Of a DNA stretch of 64,000 bases, positions 54,563-63,289 are shown one piece after another. Under the pieces are notes generated by a model that ran no database searches, was not told the origin of the DNA, and was given only the letters and a program-made list of their open reading frames with translations. Every line of letters starts with the position of its first letter. Within the stretch, counting starts at the first letter, position 1. The stretch comes from Phycisphaerales bacterium. GTDB taxonomy: Bacteria > Planctomycetota > Phycisphaerae > Phycisphaerales > UBA1924. The translations under genes were made by a program, and so were the position numbers. The stretch spans positions 1 through 64,000 of the forward strand of contig JADLFW010000009.1 in the NCBI GenBank assembly GCA_020849615.1, in the 5' to 3' direction.

Positions 54563-56020
54563 CTACTTCATCGCCAGCAGCTCATCGATGAGCAGGGCGT
54601 GCGAGCGCGCGCCCATCTTGTAGCAGGCAATTTCGAACTTCTCGTTGGGGGAGTGCACGCGGTCATCATCGAGGCCGAAGCCCATGAAGATCGTGTCGAT
54701 CCCGAGCTTGTCCTTCAGCAGGCCCGCCACCGGGATCGAACCGCCCGACTTGATGAGCGCCGGGGCCTTGCCGGTGGCGCCCTTCAGGGCGCGGGCCGCC
54801 GCCTCCATCGCGGGTGAGTCGATCGGCGTTGTGACGCCAAACCCGCCGTGGTGGTCGATGAACTCCCAGCGGCACCCCGGCGGCGTGCGGTCCTTGCACC
54901 ACTTGAAGAAGGCCTTGGTGATCTTGGCGGGGTCCTGGTCGGCGACGAGGCGGAAGCTGACCTTGGCGGAGGCGAAGGCGGGGATGACGGTCTTGGCGCC
55001 CTTGCCGGTGTAGCCGCCGACGATGCCGTTGATTTCGGCGGTGGGGCGGCCCCACTCGCGCTCCATGGCGGTGAAGCCCGCCTCGCCGACATCGGCGGCC
55101 TTGCCCAGGCCGATCTTCTTCAGCGCGGCGATGGGGTTGAACTTGAGCTTCTTCCAGTTCTCCCGCTCCTTCTTGGTAAGCGGGACGACCTTGTCGTAGA
55201 AGCCGGGGATGGTCACGCGGCGCTTCTTGTCCCAGAGCTGCGAGAGCACCTTGCAGAGCTCGGTGTTGGGGTTGGGGCAGCGTCCGCCCCACAGGCCCGA
55301 GTGCAGGTCCTGGTTGGCGGCGTGCAGCACGACCTCGGTGTAGGCCAGGCCGCGGACGCCGTAGGTGATGCACGGGCGGTCCCGGCCCAGCATGCCGGTG
55401 TCCGAGATGAGGCAGACCTCGCAGCCGCCGAGGTCTTTCTGGTAGTCCGTGACAAACTTCTCGAGGCTGACCGAGCCCGACTCCTCCTCACCCTCGATGA
55501 GGATGGTGAACTTCACACCGCCGGCGGGCTTGCCGGTGATGTCCTTCCAGGCCCGGAGGGCCTCGATGAACATGAGGACCTGGCCCTTGTCATCGACAGC
55601 GCCGCGGGCGATGACCCGCTTGCCGCCCTCTTCGCCCTCCTGGGCATCCCGGATCACGGGCTCGAAGGGCGGGCTCTTCCACAGGTCGATCGGGTCGACG
55701 GGCTGGACATCGTAATGGCCGTAGAAGAGGACGTGCGGGCCTTTGTAGTCAGGGTCGCCATCGGAGAAGGCCATGACGATCGGGTGGCCCGCGCCCTTGC
55801 CATCGGCGCCGACAGGCCCGGCCTCGCGGACCTCAGCGCGAAGGCCGCACTCGGTGAACTGCTGGGCTGTCCACTCCGCGGCCCGGCGGACGTGGCCGCG
55901 GTAGGCGGGGTCGGTGCTGATGGAAGGGATGCGGAGCCAGTCGACGAGGCGTGCGACCTGGTCATCGGTGGTGGTGTCGAGACGGTCGAGGACGGACTTG
56001 GCGCTTGGCGAGGTAGGCAT
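54563..56020 (-). CDS. M20-family dipeptidase
   Basis: A 485-residue zinc metallopeptidase of the M20 (carnosinase/CNDP-like) group. FYGHYDVQPVDP holds the first metal His, GAVDDKGQVLMFIEAL the bridging Asp, and LIEGEEESGS the catalytic Glu pair; the dimerisation (lid) domain is the middle section with QDLHSGLWGG. The family cleaves dipeptides and some unusual amides. There is no signal peptide, so it is cytoplasmic. The start is the ATG at 56020. It is convergent with the LptD-like gene, with 16 bases between stops. Confidence 0.93.
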   Translation of the reverse strand: MPTSPSAKSVLDRLDTTTDDQVARLVDWLRIPSISTDPAYRGHVRRAAEWTAQQFTECGLRAEVREAGPVGADGKGAGHPIVMAFSDGDPDYKGPHVLFYGHYDVQPVDPIDLWKSPPFEPVIRDAQEGEEGGKRVIARGAVDDKGQVLMFIEALRAWKDITGKPAGGVKFTILIEGEEESGSVSLEKFVTDYQKDLGGCEVCLISDTGMLGRDRPCITYGVRGLAYTEVVLHAANQDLHSGLWGGRCPNPNTELCKVLSQLWDKKRRVTIPGFYDKVVPLTKKERENWKKLKFNPIAALKKIGLGKAADVGEAGFTAMEREWGRPTAEINGIVGGYTGKGAKTVIPAFASAKVSFRLVADQDPAKITKAFFKWCKDRTPPGCRWEFIDHHGGFGVTTPIDSPAMEAAARALKGATGKAPALIKSGGSIPVAGLLKDKLGIDTIFMGFGLDDDRVHSPNEKFEIACYKMGARSHALLIDELLAMK

Positions 56021-56168
56021 GGCTGGCTCCGGGTGTGTGAGGCAAGGGTACGGCGCGCCGGGCCCGGGAAGGCAACAGGGAAATGGCCACAGATACGGCG
56101 GAATCGAGCGGATGGAATTCCGCCGACCCGAACGTGGAAGCTCTCGAAGCGTGAGCGGCTGCGGCGGC

Positions 56169-56666
56169 TTACTTGGCGTCGATTTGAGCCGCCTTCAGCA
56201 TGTCCTCAGCGGGCGGCAGCGGATTGTGAAAAACCACCTTGCGCCCGCAGTCAGGGCAAAGCGTGGGACCTGGCTTTCCGACCGCCTCGTTGAGGAGCAC
56301 GTAAGTTGGCGTGAGCTTGGCGCCCCCGTCCTTGGTCCAATAGCACGCTTCAGCAGGGAAGAGCGTGCGTTTGCCGGTCTTTGGGTTGGTAAATGGGACC
56401 GTTTCTTGAAGGCTGACCGGGTGGTTGGCGAAGACGGTCCCCGTTTCGGAATCGACAAGCGTACGACGCTTGGACATCTCTGATGGGCTATTGGAGTGCG
56501 ACTGAACAGCTCTCGTCAATACGACACCAAGAACGACAAGGCTCAAAATCGCGAATCCCAGCGCGGCTGTTTGCCGCACGCCCCGCGGCTTCGCAGCGGG
56601 GGCCGGTCCGGCGACATCCGGAGCGTGTAGGCCGTCCATGAGCGAGGATGACTGAGTGTCGGCCAT
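56169..56666 (-). CDS. Small membrane-anchored protein next to a prepilin
   Basis: A 165-residue protein with one N-terminal hydrophobic segment (TAALGFAILSLVVLGVVLTRA) and an exported soluble part with LFPAEACYWTKDGGAKLTPTYVLLNE and one CPDC pair. No known family. Its codon use is less GC-biased than its neighbours. It starts 15 bases after the stop of the prepilin-type gene, on the same strand, so the two probably form an operon and may act together. The start is the ATG at 56666. Confidence 0.65.
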   Translation of the reverse strand: MADTQSSSLMDGLHAPDVAGPAPAAKPRGVRQTAALGFAILSLVVLGVVLTRAVQSHSNSPSEMSKRRTLVDSETGTVFANHPVSLQETVPFTNPKTGKRTLFPAEACYWTKDGGAKLTPTYVLLNEAVGKPGPTLCPDCGRKVVFHNPLPPAEDMLKAAQIDAK

Positions 56667-56681
56667 GAATGGTCCTGAAAT

Positions 56682-57797
56682 TCAGGGAACATCGTAGGGA
56701 GTGGTCTTGCCCATCTTGCCGGCGAACTTGGTCTGGGTGATCTTCCAGGTATTAGCGGCGTAACCGGTCTTCAGCTTGGTGCCCGTGGGGAACCAGAAGT
56801 CGGGGTTGGTGGCGTCGATATCCGTGTAGATCTTGACGTGGGTGTCGAAGAACGCCAAGTTACCCAAGCAATCGATGCCGGAGACTTCTGTCGCGCTGCG
56901 GACCCGGCCGCCATGCCGAAATGCATACCGGCGACGGTCGACGAAAGGCGCAGGGATCTGGGAGTAAAGCTCACCAGGAGCCCGCTTGCGGTCAAGCGAC
57001 TTGTTGTCGTTGAACCACGGCCCGGTGTCGCCGAAGGAACCGCCGTAGTGACCGTTCTGTGAGCCCGTCTGCCCCATGCCGTGGTCGTAGTCCGGCTCAT
57101 CGTCGGGCGAAATGGTCGCGTACCTGTGCGAGTCGTACAGGGCCACCTTCATTGACGGTGTGCCGACCTTGTAGAGATTCGGTGTATAGGTCGAGCGGTC
57201 ATAGTACGACCAGGTCCCCGTGCCGCCCGCATCTTTGCCCTTGTCGGTTGAGCTGAACTGGGTGGACATGGCGTACGAGATCATTCGGCCCGGCTTCCAG
57301 ATCGGATCATCCGGTCGCGGCGCTCCGGCCCAGGAGACCGCGGAGATGTTGTTGCTCGAGCAGTTGAACGCCTTGGATTTGCGGTACCAGTCGAACCGCT
57401 CGAACCGGGCTTGATCCGACTGGTCCGGCTCGCTCGCTTCGCCGGGTCCGTTCAGACCCATACCGGCCGCTATCGGGCCCATCCAGTCAAAGCTCTGCAC
57501 CGCAATGCCGTTGTACCGGCCGAACTGAAACGCATCGTTTCCGCTGGTGCTGGGTGAACCGGGCAACGCCTCTTTGTGCTCAAGAGCGTAAGCGTTGATG
57601 GCCGTCGTCAGCTGGCGCAGGTTGCTCGCGCACGCGATCTTCCGGGCGGCCTCGCGGGCCGCGCCGAGGCTGGGCAGCAGGATGCTGATGAGCAGGGCAA
57701 TGATCGCGATGACAACGAGCAGTTCGATGAGAGTGAAGGCGTGGCACGGGCGGGAGGCGGAGGTCCGGGTTGGGGAACATCCATCGCGCATGGTCAT
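56682..57797 (-). CDS. Prepilin-type protein, second copy
   Basis: A 371-residue exported protein of the planctomycete prepilin/DUF1559-like class. A short leader is followed by [19 protein letters not shown] and [20 protein letters not shown]. The globular part has scattered aromatic and Asp-rich segments and ends with [16 protein letters not shown], a variant of the usual DG motif (FFDTH here). Start ATG at 57797, with a second ATG at 57791. It is the first gene of a pair with the small membrane-anchored protein. It differs from the other prepilin at 31.5 kb except in the N-terminal helix. Confidence 0.85.
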   Translation of the reverse strand: MTMRDGCSPTRTSASRPCHAFTLIELLVVIAIIALLISILLPSLGAAREAARKIACASNLRQLTTAINAYALEHKEALPGSPSTSGNDAFQFGRYNGIAVQSFDWMGPIAAGMGLNGPGEASEPDQSDQARFERFDWYRKSKAFNCSSNNISAVSWAGAPRPDDPIWKPGRMISYAMSTQFSSTDKGKDAGGTGTWSYYDRSTYTPNLYKVGTPSMKVALYDSHRYATISPDDEPDYDHGMGQTGSQNGHYGGSFGDTGPWFNDNKSLDRKRAPGELYSQIPAPFVDRRRYAFRHGGRVRSATEVSGIDCLGNLAFFDTHVKIYTDIDATNPDFWFPTGTKLKTGYAANTWKITQTKFAGKMGKTTPYDVP

Positions 57798-58008
57798 CGC
57801 TCACGTCTCCGGCGTTGTGCGGCCCCGCTTGGCGGCCCGGCAGAGCGCCGGCCCGGTGTGGAGGAAAGGTTATCACGAACAGGCCCCTTCCTCCAGTCGG
57901 GGGATGGTCTGAACAGAGTCTTCAAGCAGGGGTTGTGGGAAGTCTGTCGGTTGACCCAAGGAGTTGGGGTTTTGGGGACCGCTTTGACACAGATTTGGGG
58001 GAGGCGAG

Positions 58009-59079
58009 TCAGCGGCCCGCCGTCGGCGCGGCCGTGTCCGCCGGGATCAGATCGACCGCCACCGGGTAATGGTCCGAGCCGTAGCCGGGCGGGATGGGCG
58101 CGGTGCGGTAATCCACCCCCGCCGGGCGGGCCGGGGTGCCGAGAACGAAGCGGGTGGAGGCCACGATCTCGGGTTGGAGGTTTCTGTTGATGAAGATGTA
58201 GTCGATGGCCCGGCCCGACTCGTGGGTGATGGTCCGTGGCCCGCCGCCGGCCCGGAGGTCGGCGAAGAGGTCGATGAGACCGCCGGAGATGACGGTCTGG
58301 ATCGGGGCATCGGATGGGATCGTGTTGAAATCGCCGACGATGGCGATGTTGGCGGCGGGGTTGGCCTTCTCGGTCTCGGTGATGAGCTTGAGCAGGCCCG
58401 CCGCCTCGGCCCGGCGCCAGGAGTCGGAGAAGCGGCCCGACTTCTGATGGATGATGAAGAGCGTGAGGGTGTAGGGCTTGGACGCGGGCGGGACGCCCGC
58501 CCCCCCGTTAGACGGCGGGACGGGTGGAGCGATCTCGATTTCCACCTTCAGCGGCGAGCGGTGGAACCGCATCGGCTGGCCCGCCAGCGGGTTGGGGCGA
58601 TCGCCCTCCTTCTCGGGCTGGGTTCCTTCGAGCACCAGGCCGGGCCAGTTCCTGACCGAGTTGATGGGGAAGCGGGAGAGCACCCCCTGCTCGATGCCGC
58701 GCTCATCGCCGGCATCGACGGAAGCGAGGTGGGTGTAGCCCAGGTCCTTCAGGTAGGTGTCGCGGAACCAGCGGAGGACCGCCTCGGATTCGACCTCTTC
58801 GACCGCGAGGATGTCGGCATCGAGGGTGCGGATGGCGGCGGCCAGGCCCTTGAGCTGGGCCTCGGGCTTGACCGAGTTCATGTCCTCGTTCTGGCCCGTC
58901 AGGGCGGGGTCATCGTTGGAGTCGAAGAGGTTCTCGAGGTTGTAGGTGGCGAGGCGGATCTGGCCCGGCGTGCGGGGGAGGGGCTTGGGAGAGCCGAAGC
59001 GGATCGCCGAGGTGGGGGTCGAATCCTGGGCGGCGGCGATACCGGCGGACAGGAGCAGGATGGCGAGGGGCAGGCGCAT
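58009..59079 (-). CDS. Secreted endonuclease/exonuclease/phosphatase-fold protein
   Basis: A 356-residue exported protein with signal MRLPLAILLLSAGIAAAQ. EEP motifs: LATYNLENLFD (first Asn), LAVEEVES (Glu), IIHQKSG, IAIVGDFNTIPSD (Asp, Asn) and GYGSDHYPVAVDL (Asp, His): a complete catalytic set for a metal-dependent phosphodiesterase. Residues 188-201 (PPSNGGAGVPPASK) are encoded by a palindromic repeat and look inserted between strands. Substrate unknown (nucleic acid or phospholipid). No dockerin-like tail, unlike the protein at 22-24 kb. It is divergent from ispH. Confidence 0.88.
   Translation of the reverse strand: MRLPLAILLLSAGIAAAQDSTPTSAIRFGSPKPLPRTPGQIRLATYNLENLFDSNDDPALTGQNEDMNSVKPEAQLKGLAAAIRTLDADILAVEEVESEAVLRWFRDTYLKDLGYTHLASVDAGDERGIEQGVLSRFPINSVRNWPGLVLEGTQPEKEGDRPNPLAGQPMRFHRSPLKVEIEIAPPVPPSNGGAGVPPASKPYTLTLFIIHQKSGRFSDSWRRAEAAGLLKLITETEKANPAANIAIVGDFNTIPSDAPIQTVISGGLIDLFADLRAGGGPRTITHESGRAIDYIFINRNLQPEIVASTRFVLGTPARPAGVDYRTAPIPPGYGSDHYPVAVDLIPADTAAPTAGR
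58484..58500. repeat. Palindrome inside the nuclease-fold gene
   Basis: Perfect 7-base arms GCGGGCG (58484-58490) and CGCCCGC (58494-58500) with a 3-base loop. On the coding strand it encodes part of GGAGVPPASK. It falls in a loop between secondary-structure elements, so insertion would be tolerated. It is probably a REP-like element in coding sequence. Confidence 0.55.
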
Positions 59080-59175
59080 GCGGGGGTCTCCGGGGAGGAA
59101 CAGGAGGGTAGAGCGCCGGGCCTGAGCGGGGGCAGCTCGGCGATGGGGCCGTGGGCCCGGCGGCTACGCTTGGGT

Positions 59176-60324
59176 GTGAGGATCATCCTGACGAATCCGA
59201 GGGGGTTCTGCGCCGGTGTGCAGATGGCGGTCGATGTGGTCGACCGGGTGCTGGACCTGTACAGCGACCGGCGGATCTACGTCTACCACGAGATCGTGCA
59301 CAACCGGCATGTGGTCGAGCGGTTCCGGCAGCGCGGCGCGGTGTTCGTGGAGTCGCTGGATGATGTGCCCGAGGGCAGCCTGGTGGTCTTCTCCGCGCAC
59401 GGGGTGAGCCCGCAGATCCGCGCGCAGGCCCGGGCCCGGGGGTTAATCGCGATCGATGCGACGTGCCCGCTGGTGACCAAGGTGCACAGCGAGGCGATCC
59501 GCTACGCCCGGGCCGGGTACCAGATCCTGCTGGTGGGGCACGAGGATCACCAGGAGGTGGTCGGGACTCGGGGGGAGGCGCCGGGCGCGATCCAGGTCGT
59601 CGAGTCGCCGGAGGACATCGCGAACCTGAAGATCAGCGACCCCTCGCGGCTGGTGTACCTGACGCAGACGACGCTCTCGACCGATGATGCGGCGGTGATC
59701 ATCGCGGCGCTGAAGGCGGCCTTCCCGCTGATCAAGGAGCCGCCCAGCAGCGACATCTGCTACGCGACGACCAACCGCCAGCACGCGGTGCGGAAGCTGG
59801 CGCCCGAATGCGACCTGGTGCTGGTGGTGGGGAGCCAGAACTCCAGCAACAGCGTGCGGCTGACGGAGATCGCGCGGAACGTGGGGACGCCCGCGTACCT
59901 GATTGACGATGCGGGCGGGCTGCGGGAGGAGTGGTTTCGGAAGAAAGTGGCATTCGGCATTCGGCATTCGGCATCAGGGGAAGAGGTGGCGGTGCTGCTG
60001 ACGGCGGGCGCCAGCGCGCCGGAGGACCTGGTGGCCGAGATCTGCCGGCGGCTGCTGGAGAAGCACGGTGGGACGATCGAGCAGCGTGAGGTCTTCGAGG
60101 AGGACATCGAGTTCGCGCTGCCGGTGACGCTGAAGCGGCTGATGCGGGAGAAGGGGATCGAGCCTGATCCGCGGGGGATCCGCGTCGGGGCGCCGGTGAT
60201 CACCCGGGAGCTGTACGGCGCGGTGCCGCTGACGGTGGAGGGCGGTTCGAGCCGGATAGGGCAGACTCGCCGGCTCCACTCCCAGGAGCCCAATGGCGGG
60301 CACTCGGAAGGGCGCGGACCTTGA
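59176..60324 (+). CDS. ispH: 4-hydroxy-3-methylbut-2-enyl diphosphate reductase
   Basis: Final step of the MEP isoprenoid pathway, an iron-sulfur enzyme making IPP and DMAPP. Cluster Cys residues are in RGFCAGV, DATCPLVTKVH and SDICYATTNRQ; HEIVHN, SAHGVSP and GHEDHQEVVGTRGE hold the substrate His and Glu. Start is GTG at 59176 (VRIILTNPRGFCAG). At 382 residues it is longer than usual (about 310) for two reasons: an insert near residues 258-268 encoded by a heptamer repeat, just before TAGASAPEDLV, and a tail of about 26 residues that overlaps the next gene. Confidence 0.93.
   Translation: MRIILTNPRGFCAGVQMAVDVVDRVLDLYSDRRIYVYHEIVHNRHVVERFRQRGAVFVESLDDVPEGSLVVFSAHGVSPQIRAQARARGLIAIDATCPLVTKVHSEAIRYARAGYQILLVGHEDHQEVVGTRGEAPGAIQVVESPEDIANLKISDPSRLVYLTQTTLSTDDAAVIIAALKAAFPLIKEPPSSDICYATTNRQHAVRKLAPECDLVLVVGSQNSSNSVRLTEIARNVGTPAYLIDDAGGLREEWFRKKVAFGIRHSASGEEVAVLLTAGASAPEDLVAEICRRLLEKHGGTIEQREVFEEDIEFALPVTLKRLMREKGIEPDPRGIRVGAPVITRELYGAVPLTVEGGSSRIGQTRRLHSQEPNGGHSEGRGP
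59951..59978 (+). repeat. Heptamer repeat inside ispH
   Basis: Three exact copies of CATTCGG followed by a fourth, CATCAGG, in frame within ispH. Four copies make 28 bases, so the frame is kept only with the flanking bases. They encode part of AFGIRHSASG, which interrupts the expected junction before TAGAS. The same heptamer family occurs in the intergenic repeat at 4203-4244. Confidence 0.8.
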
Positions 60325-60883
60325 AGAGTTGGAAGGGATGACGACACGCGATGTGGAACTCGAAGCCCGGCTGCTGAGGTCGCTGCTCCAGCTCAAGCTG
60401 GTGCAGGAGACGGAGATCATCACGTGGGCAGGCGAGGCGATCGCTGCGCCGGGAGAGGTCCCGGGATGGCTGCTGGAGGTCGCGCAGTTCCAGGCCCGGC
60501 GGTTCGAGCCAACGATTCTGGACTGTGTCGATTTGTTTCCGCATACTGAGGAGGCGGAGCTTCGCTGGGGCGGGACGCTGTGCGCGATCTGTGCGCGGAT
60601 GGAGGACTTTTACACGCACGCCGGCGGCATGCAGGGACGGGCCTATCTACTGGGCGGCGTGTTCATCGCGGAGGGATACGGAGAGGTCAACGACGATCGC
60701 CCATTTGCGATGTTCGTGCGAATCCACTCGATGATCGAAGACATTATCGATGAGCGGCCTCCGCGCTACCCTGGCGATCCCGAGCAGATGTACTGCGATG
60801 CCTTGTACCGGTATCGCGGATTCAAGATCCCGGCCTGCATCTGCGAGCTTCCGAGACTCAAGCATTACCGCCTCGGCGAGTAG
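60293..60883 (+). CDS. Hypothetical protein overlapping the ispH end (196 aa)
   Basis: Function unknown. A soluble 196-residue protein, largely helical, with EARLLRSLLQLKLVQETEII at the N-terminus, WGGTLCAICARMEDFYTHAG in the middle, and a C-terminus with MYCDALYRYRGFKIPACICE. There is no signal or membrane segment. It overlaps ispH by 32 bases if it starts at 60293; an ATG at 60338 avoids this. The second half has lower GC and less biased codons than the surroundings, which may point to a different origin. rlmN follows 15 bases later. Confidence 0.65.
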   Translation: MAGTRKGADLEELEGMTTRDVELEARLLRSLLQLKLVQETEIITWAGEAIAAPGEVPGWLLEVAQFQARRFEPTILDCVDLFPHTEEAELRWGGTLCAICARMEDFYTHAGGMQGRAYLLGGVFIAEGYGEVNDDRPFAMFVRIHSMIEDIIDERPPRYPGDPEQMYCDALYRYRGFKIPACICELPRLKHYRLGE

Positions 60884-60898
60884 CGCTCGTACTATGGG

Positions 60899-62086
60899 GT
60901 GTTGAAACACCCCGCCAATCACATCTTCGAGCACACCCCCGACTCCCTCGCCGCCTGGTGCGAGTCGGTCGGCATGCCGCGTTTCCGGGCCAAGCAGATC
61001 CTCGAGTGGGTCTATCAGAAGGGCATCGCTGACCCGGCCCTGATGACCAGCCTGTCGAAGCGCGACCGCGACCTGCTCGCGGCCGAGATGACGTTCCTTT
61101 CCGGAACGATCGTGCGGCGCCAGTCGGCGACCGACGGCGTCGAGAAGTTGCTGATCGAATGGACGGAGGAAGGCACGGAGGCGCCGAGGCACGAAGGCAC
61201 GCCGGGGGTGGCGCTGCCCGTGGTCGGTTCCGCCACCGGCGACACTTCCCGCCAGACCGAGTGCGTCATGATCCCGTCTGAAGACCGCCGCACCGCCTGC
61301 ATCTCCAGCCAGGTCGGCTGCCCGGTCGGCTGCCGCTTCTGCGCTTCGGGGCTCGGAGGGCTGGAGGGCAACCTCTCCGCCGGGCGGATCGTGGAGCAGG
61401 TCTGGCGCCTGGGAGATGCGATCCGGGAATCCGCGGGCGCCGAAGGCGAAGCCGCCGGGCCGCTGGCCGTGCGCGGCTCCAAATCCCGGATCACCAACGT
61501 CGTCTTCATGGGCATGGGCGAACCGCTCGCCAACTTCGCGGCCGTGACCAGCGCGATCCGGACTATCTGCGCGCTATGGGGGCTGGGCATCTCGGCCCGG
61601 AAGGTGACGATCTCGACGGTCGGGCTGCCGCAGGCGATCGAGCGGCTGGCGGACCAGTTCGAACTGCCGGTGACGCTGGCGCTGTCGCTGCACGCCCCGA
61701 ACGATGACGTCCGCCGGCAGCTCATCCCGTGGGCTGAGTACACGACGATCAAGGACCTGCTGGCGGCGTGCCAGAAGTGGTTCGCCAAGACGGGCCGGGA
61801 GATCACGCTGGAATACACGCTGCTCCGCGGTGTCAACGACCGTCCCGAGCACGCCGCCGAACTCGCGCAGGTCGCCAAGACCCTCCGGGCCAACATCAAC
61901 CTGATCCGGTACAACGAGGTCGAGGGCCTGCCCTTCAAGCGGCCGCGGACCGAGGATGTCCGCGAGTTTCAGGAACTGCTCCGGGCCCGGGGGATCAACT
62001 CGCACATCCGGGCCAGCCGGGGACGCGACATCGCCGCGGCGTGCGGGCAGCTGCGGCACGAGGCCCGGTCGCGGAGCGGGGCCTGA
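60899..62086 (+). CDS. rlmN: 23S rRNA/tRNA adenine-C2 methyltransferase RlmN
   Basis: Radical-SAM enzyme that methylates A2503 of 23S rRNA and A37 of some tRNAs. The 395-residue protein has CPVGCRFC (141-148) for the 4Fe-4S cluster, then NVVFMGMGEPLANF, VTISTVGLPQAIERLA, LALSLHAPND and IRASRGRDIAAACGQL with the methyl-carrying Cys near the end. The N-terminal domain (MPRFRAKQILEWVYQKG) is standard. Start is GTG at 60899. A stretch of about 28 residues after EWTEEGTEAP (about 90-118) is extra and is partly encoded by an octamer repeat. Confidence 0.94.
   Translation: MLKHPANHIFEHTPDSLAAWCESVGMPRFRAKQILEWVYQKGIADPALMTSLSKRDRDLLAAEMTFLSGTIVRRQSATDGVEKLLIEWTEEGTEAPRHEGTPGVALPVVGSATGDTSRQTECVMIPSEDRRTACISSQVGCPVGCRFCASGLGGLEGNLSAGRIVEQVWRLGDAIRESAGAEGEAAGPLAVRGSKSRITNVVFMGMGEPLANFAAVTSAIRTICALWGLGISARKVTISTVGLPQAIERLADQFELPVTLALSLHAPNDDVRRQLIPWAEYTTIKDLLAACQKWFAKTGREITLEYTLLRGVNDRPEHAAELAQVAKTLRANINLIRYNEVEGLPFKRPRTEDVREFQELLRARGINSHIRASRGRDIAAACGQLRHEARSRSGA
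61171..61202 (+). repeat. Octamer repeat inside rlmN
   Basis: Four units of AGGCACGN (the second changed to AGGCGCCG) lie in frame in rlmN, encoding most of GTEAPRHEGTP. It sits in a loop of the N-terminal part, where RlmN of other bacteria goes directly to the strand before the cluster. The frame is kept around it. Confidence 0.75.
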
Positions 62087-62091
62087 TCGCG

Positions 62092-62892
62092 ATGGGAGCG
62101 GACCCGCGCATGACGCTGGTGTTGACACTCGCGCGGGCCGCGACCGCCGATGACTGGTGGACGACCTTCGCGCCGTTCACGCTTTTTCACCTCGTGACGG
62201 TGCTGGCGTGCGGGGCGGCGATGCTGGCGGCGGCGGTGTACGGGCATTGGCACCGTGGCACGCCGCGCGAAATCCGCTTCCGCCGCGGCTGGGGCTGGTG
62301 CGTGATCGCGTACCAGGTCTACACCACGATCTTCTACGCCTCGCAGTGCACCATCCAGCGGAGCCTGCCGCTGCAGGTGTGCGACCTGGCGGCGTTCATC
62401 GCCGGGGCGGCGATGATCACGCAGCGGCGGTGGGTGCGGACGCTGCTCTACTTCTGGGGGATCGGGCTGTCGACGCAGGCGTTCGCCACGCCCATCATCC
62501 ACGATGGCCTGGGGACGCTGCGGTTCTGGATGTTCTGGATCGGGCACGTCGCGATCGTCGGGTCGGCGGTGTATGACGTGGTGGTCGGGAGGTACAGGCC
62601 CGGCCTGCGCGACCTGGCCGCGGTGATCGGGATGTCGCTGCTGTACGGGGCGGTGGTCATGGTGCTGAACATCGCGGCGGGGACCAACTACGGGTACATC
62701 GGCAACACCAGGCCCGACAACCCGACGGTGATCGACAAACTGGGCGCGTGGCCCGGGCGCGTGGGCATCATGGCCGCGATCGTCATCACGGACTTCATCC
62801 TCTTGTGGGCAGTATGGCCCGGCGGTCGGGCGGTGTGGAGCCTGGTGACGGGCCGGAGCCCCGCGGAAGCTCCGCGGGTGACCGTGGAGTGA
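62092..62892 (+). CDS. YwaF-like integral membrane protein
   Basis: A 266-residue protein with about seven membrane segments, resembling the YwaF (TIGR02206) group of unknown function: LPLQVCDLAAFIAGAAM, LYFWGIGLSTQAFATPII and AGTNYGYIGN are conserved-looking positions. The N-terminus is short. The rlmN stop is five bases upstream, so it is likely co-transcribed with rlmN. Start ATG at 62092, with another at 62110. Confidence 0.75.
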   Translation: MGADPRMTLVLTLARAATADDWWTTFAPFTLFHLVTVLACGAAMLAAAVYGHWHRGTPREIRFRRGWGWCVIAYQVYTTIFYASQCTIQRSLPLQVCDLAAFIAGAAMITQRRWVRTLLYFWGIGLSTQAFATPIIHDGLGTLRFWMFWIGHVAIVGSAVYDVVVGRYRPGLRDLAAVIGMSLLYGAVVMVLNIAAGTNYGYIGNTRPDNPTVIDKLGAWPGRVGIMAAIVITDFILLWAVWPGGRAVWSLVTGRSPAEAPRVTVE

Positions 62893-62904
62893 CGGGCTCC
62901 CTCG

Positions 62905-63258
62905 TCAGGGCGTCGCGGCCGGCAGCGCTGCGGGCGGCGCCGAGGTCATGGTGAGCTTCAGGCCGATGACGCCGGCGAGGATGAGGGTGACGAAGAGCAT
63001 CTGCGAGAGCCTGAAGGGGTCCTTCAGGATCGTGACGGAGACGATCCAGGCGCCCAGCACCCCGATCCCCACCCAGATGCTGTACGCGGTGGGGGGGTGG
63101 ATGGTCCTCGCCGCGCGGGCCAGCAGGAAGAAGCTCAGCAGCATCGCGATGATGACCCACACGGTGGGCCAGAGGCGCGTGAACCCCGCGGTGTATTTGA
63201 GCCCGACGGCCCAGCCCGTTTCGCACAGCCCCGCGATGATGAGAATGAACCACGCCAT
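62905..63258 (-). CDS. SMR-family exporter, guanidinium (Gdx) type
   Basis: A 117-residue four-helix proton-coupled antiporter. MAWFILIIAGLCETGWAVG has the essential Glu (near residue 13) followed by LKYTAGFTRLWPT; the A-G-L-x-E-x-x-W-A-x-x-L-K signature is that of Gdx/SugE proteins, which export guanidinium, rather than EmrE. AYSIWVGIGVLGA in helix 3 also fits. Only 31 bases separate its start from the upstream metalloprotease gene, so there is no room for a guanidine riboswitch of its own. The start is the ATG at 63258. Confidence 0.88.
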   Translation of the reverse strand: MAWFILIIAGLCETGWAVGLKYTAGFTRLWPTVWVIIAMLLSFFLLARAARTIHPPTAYSIWVGIGVLGAWIVSVTILKDPFRLSQMLFVTLILAGVIGLKLTMTSAPPAALPAATP

Positions 63259-63289
63259 GGGCGGAGGGTAGGGTGCGCGGGGCCCGGTT

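Noticed and set aside
58069-59175. Upstream extension of the ispH frame
   Set aside because: Antisense to the complete nuclease-fold gene; IspH begins at the GTG at 59176 with its standard N-terminus.
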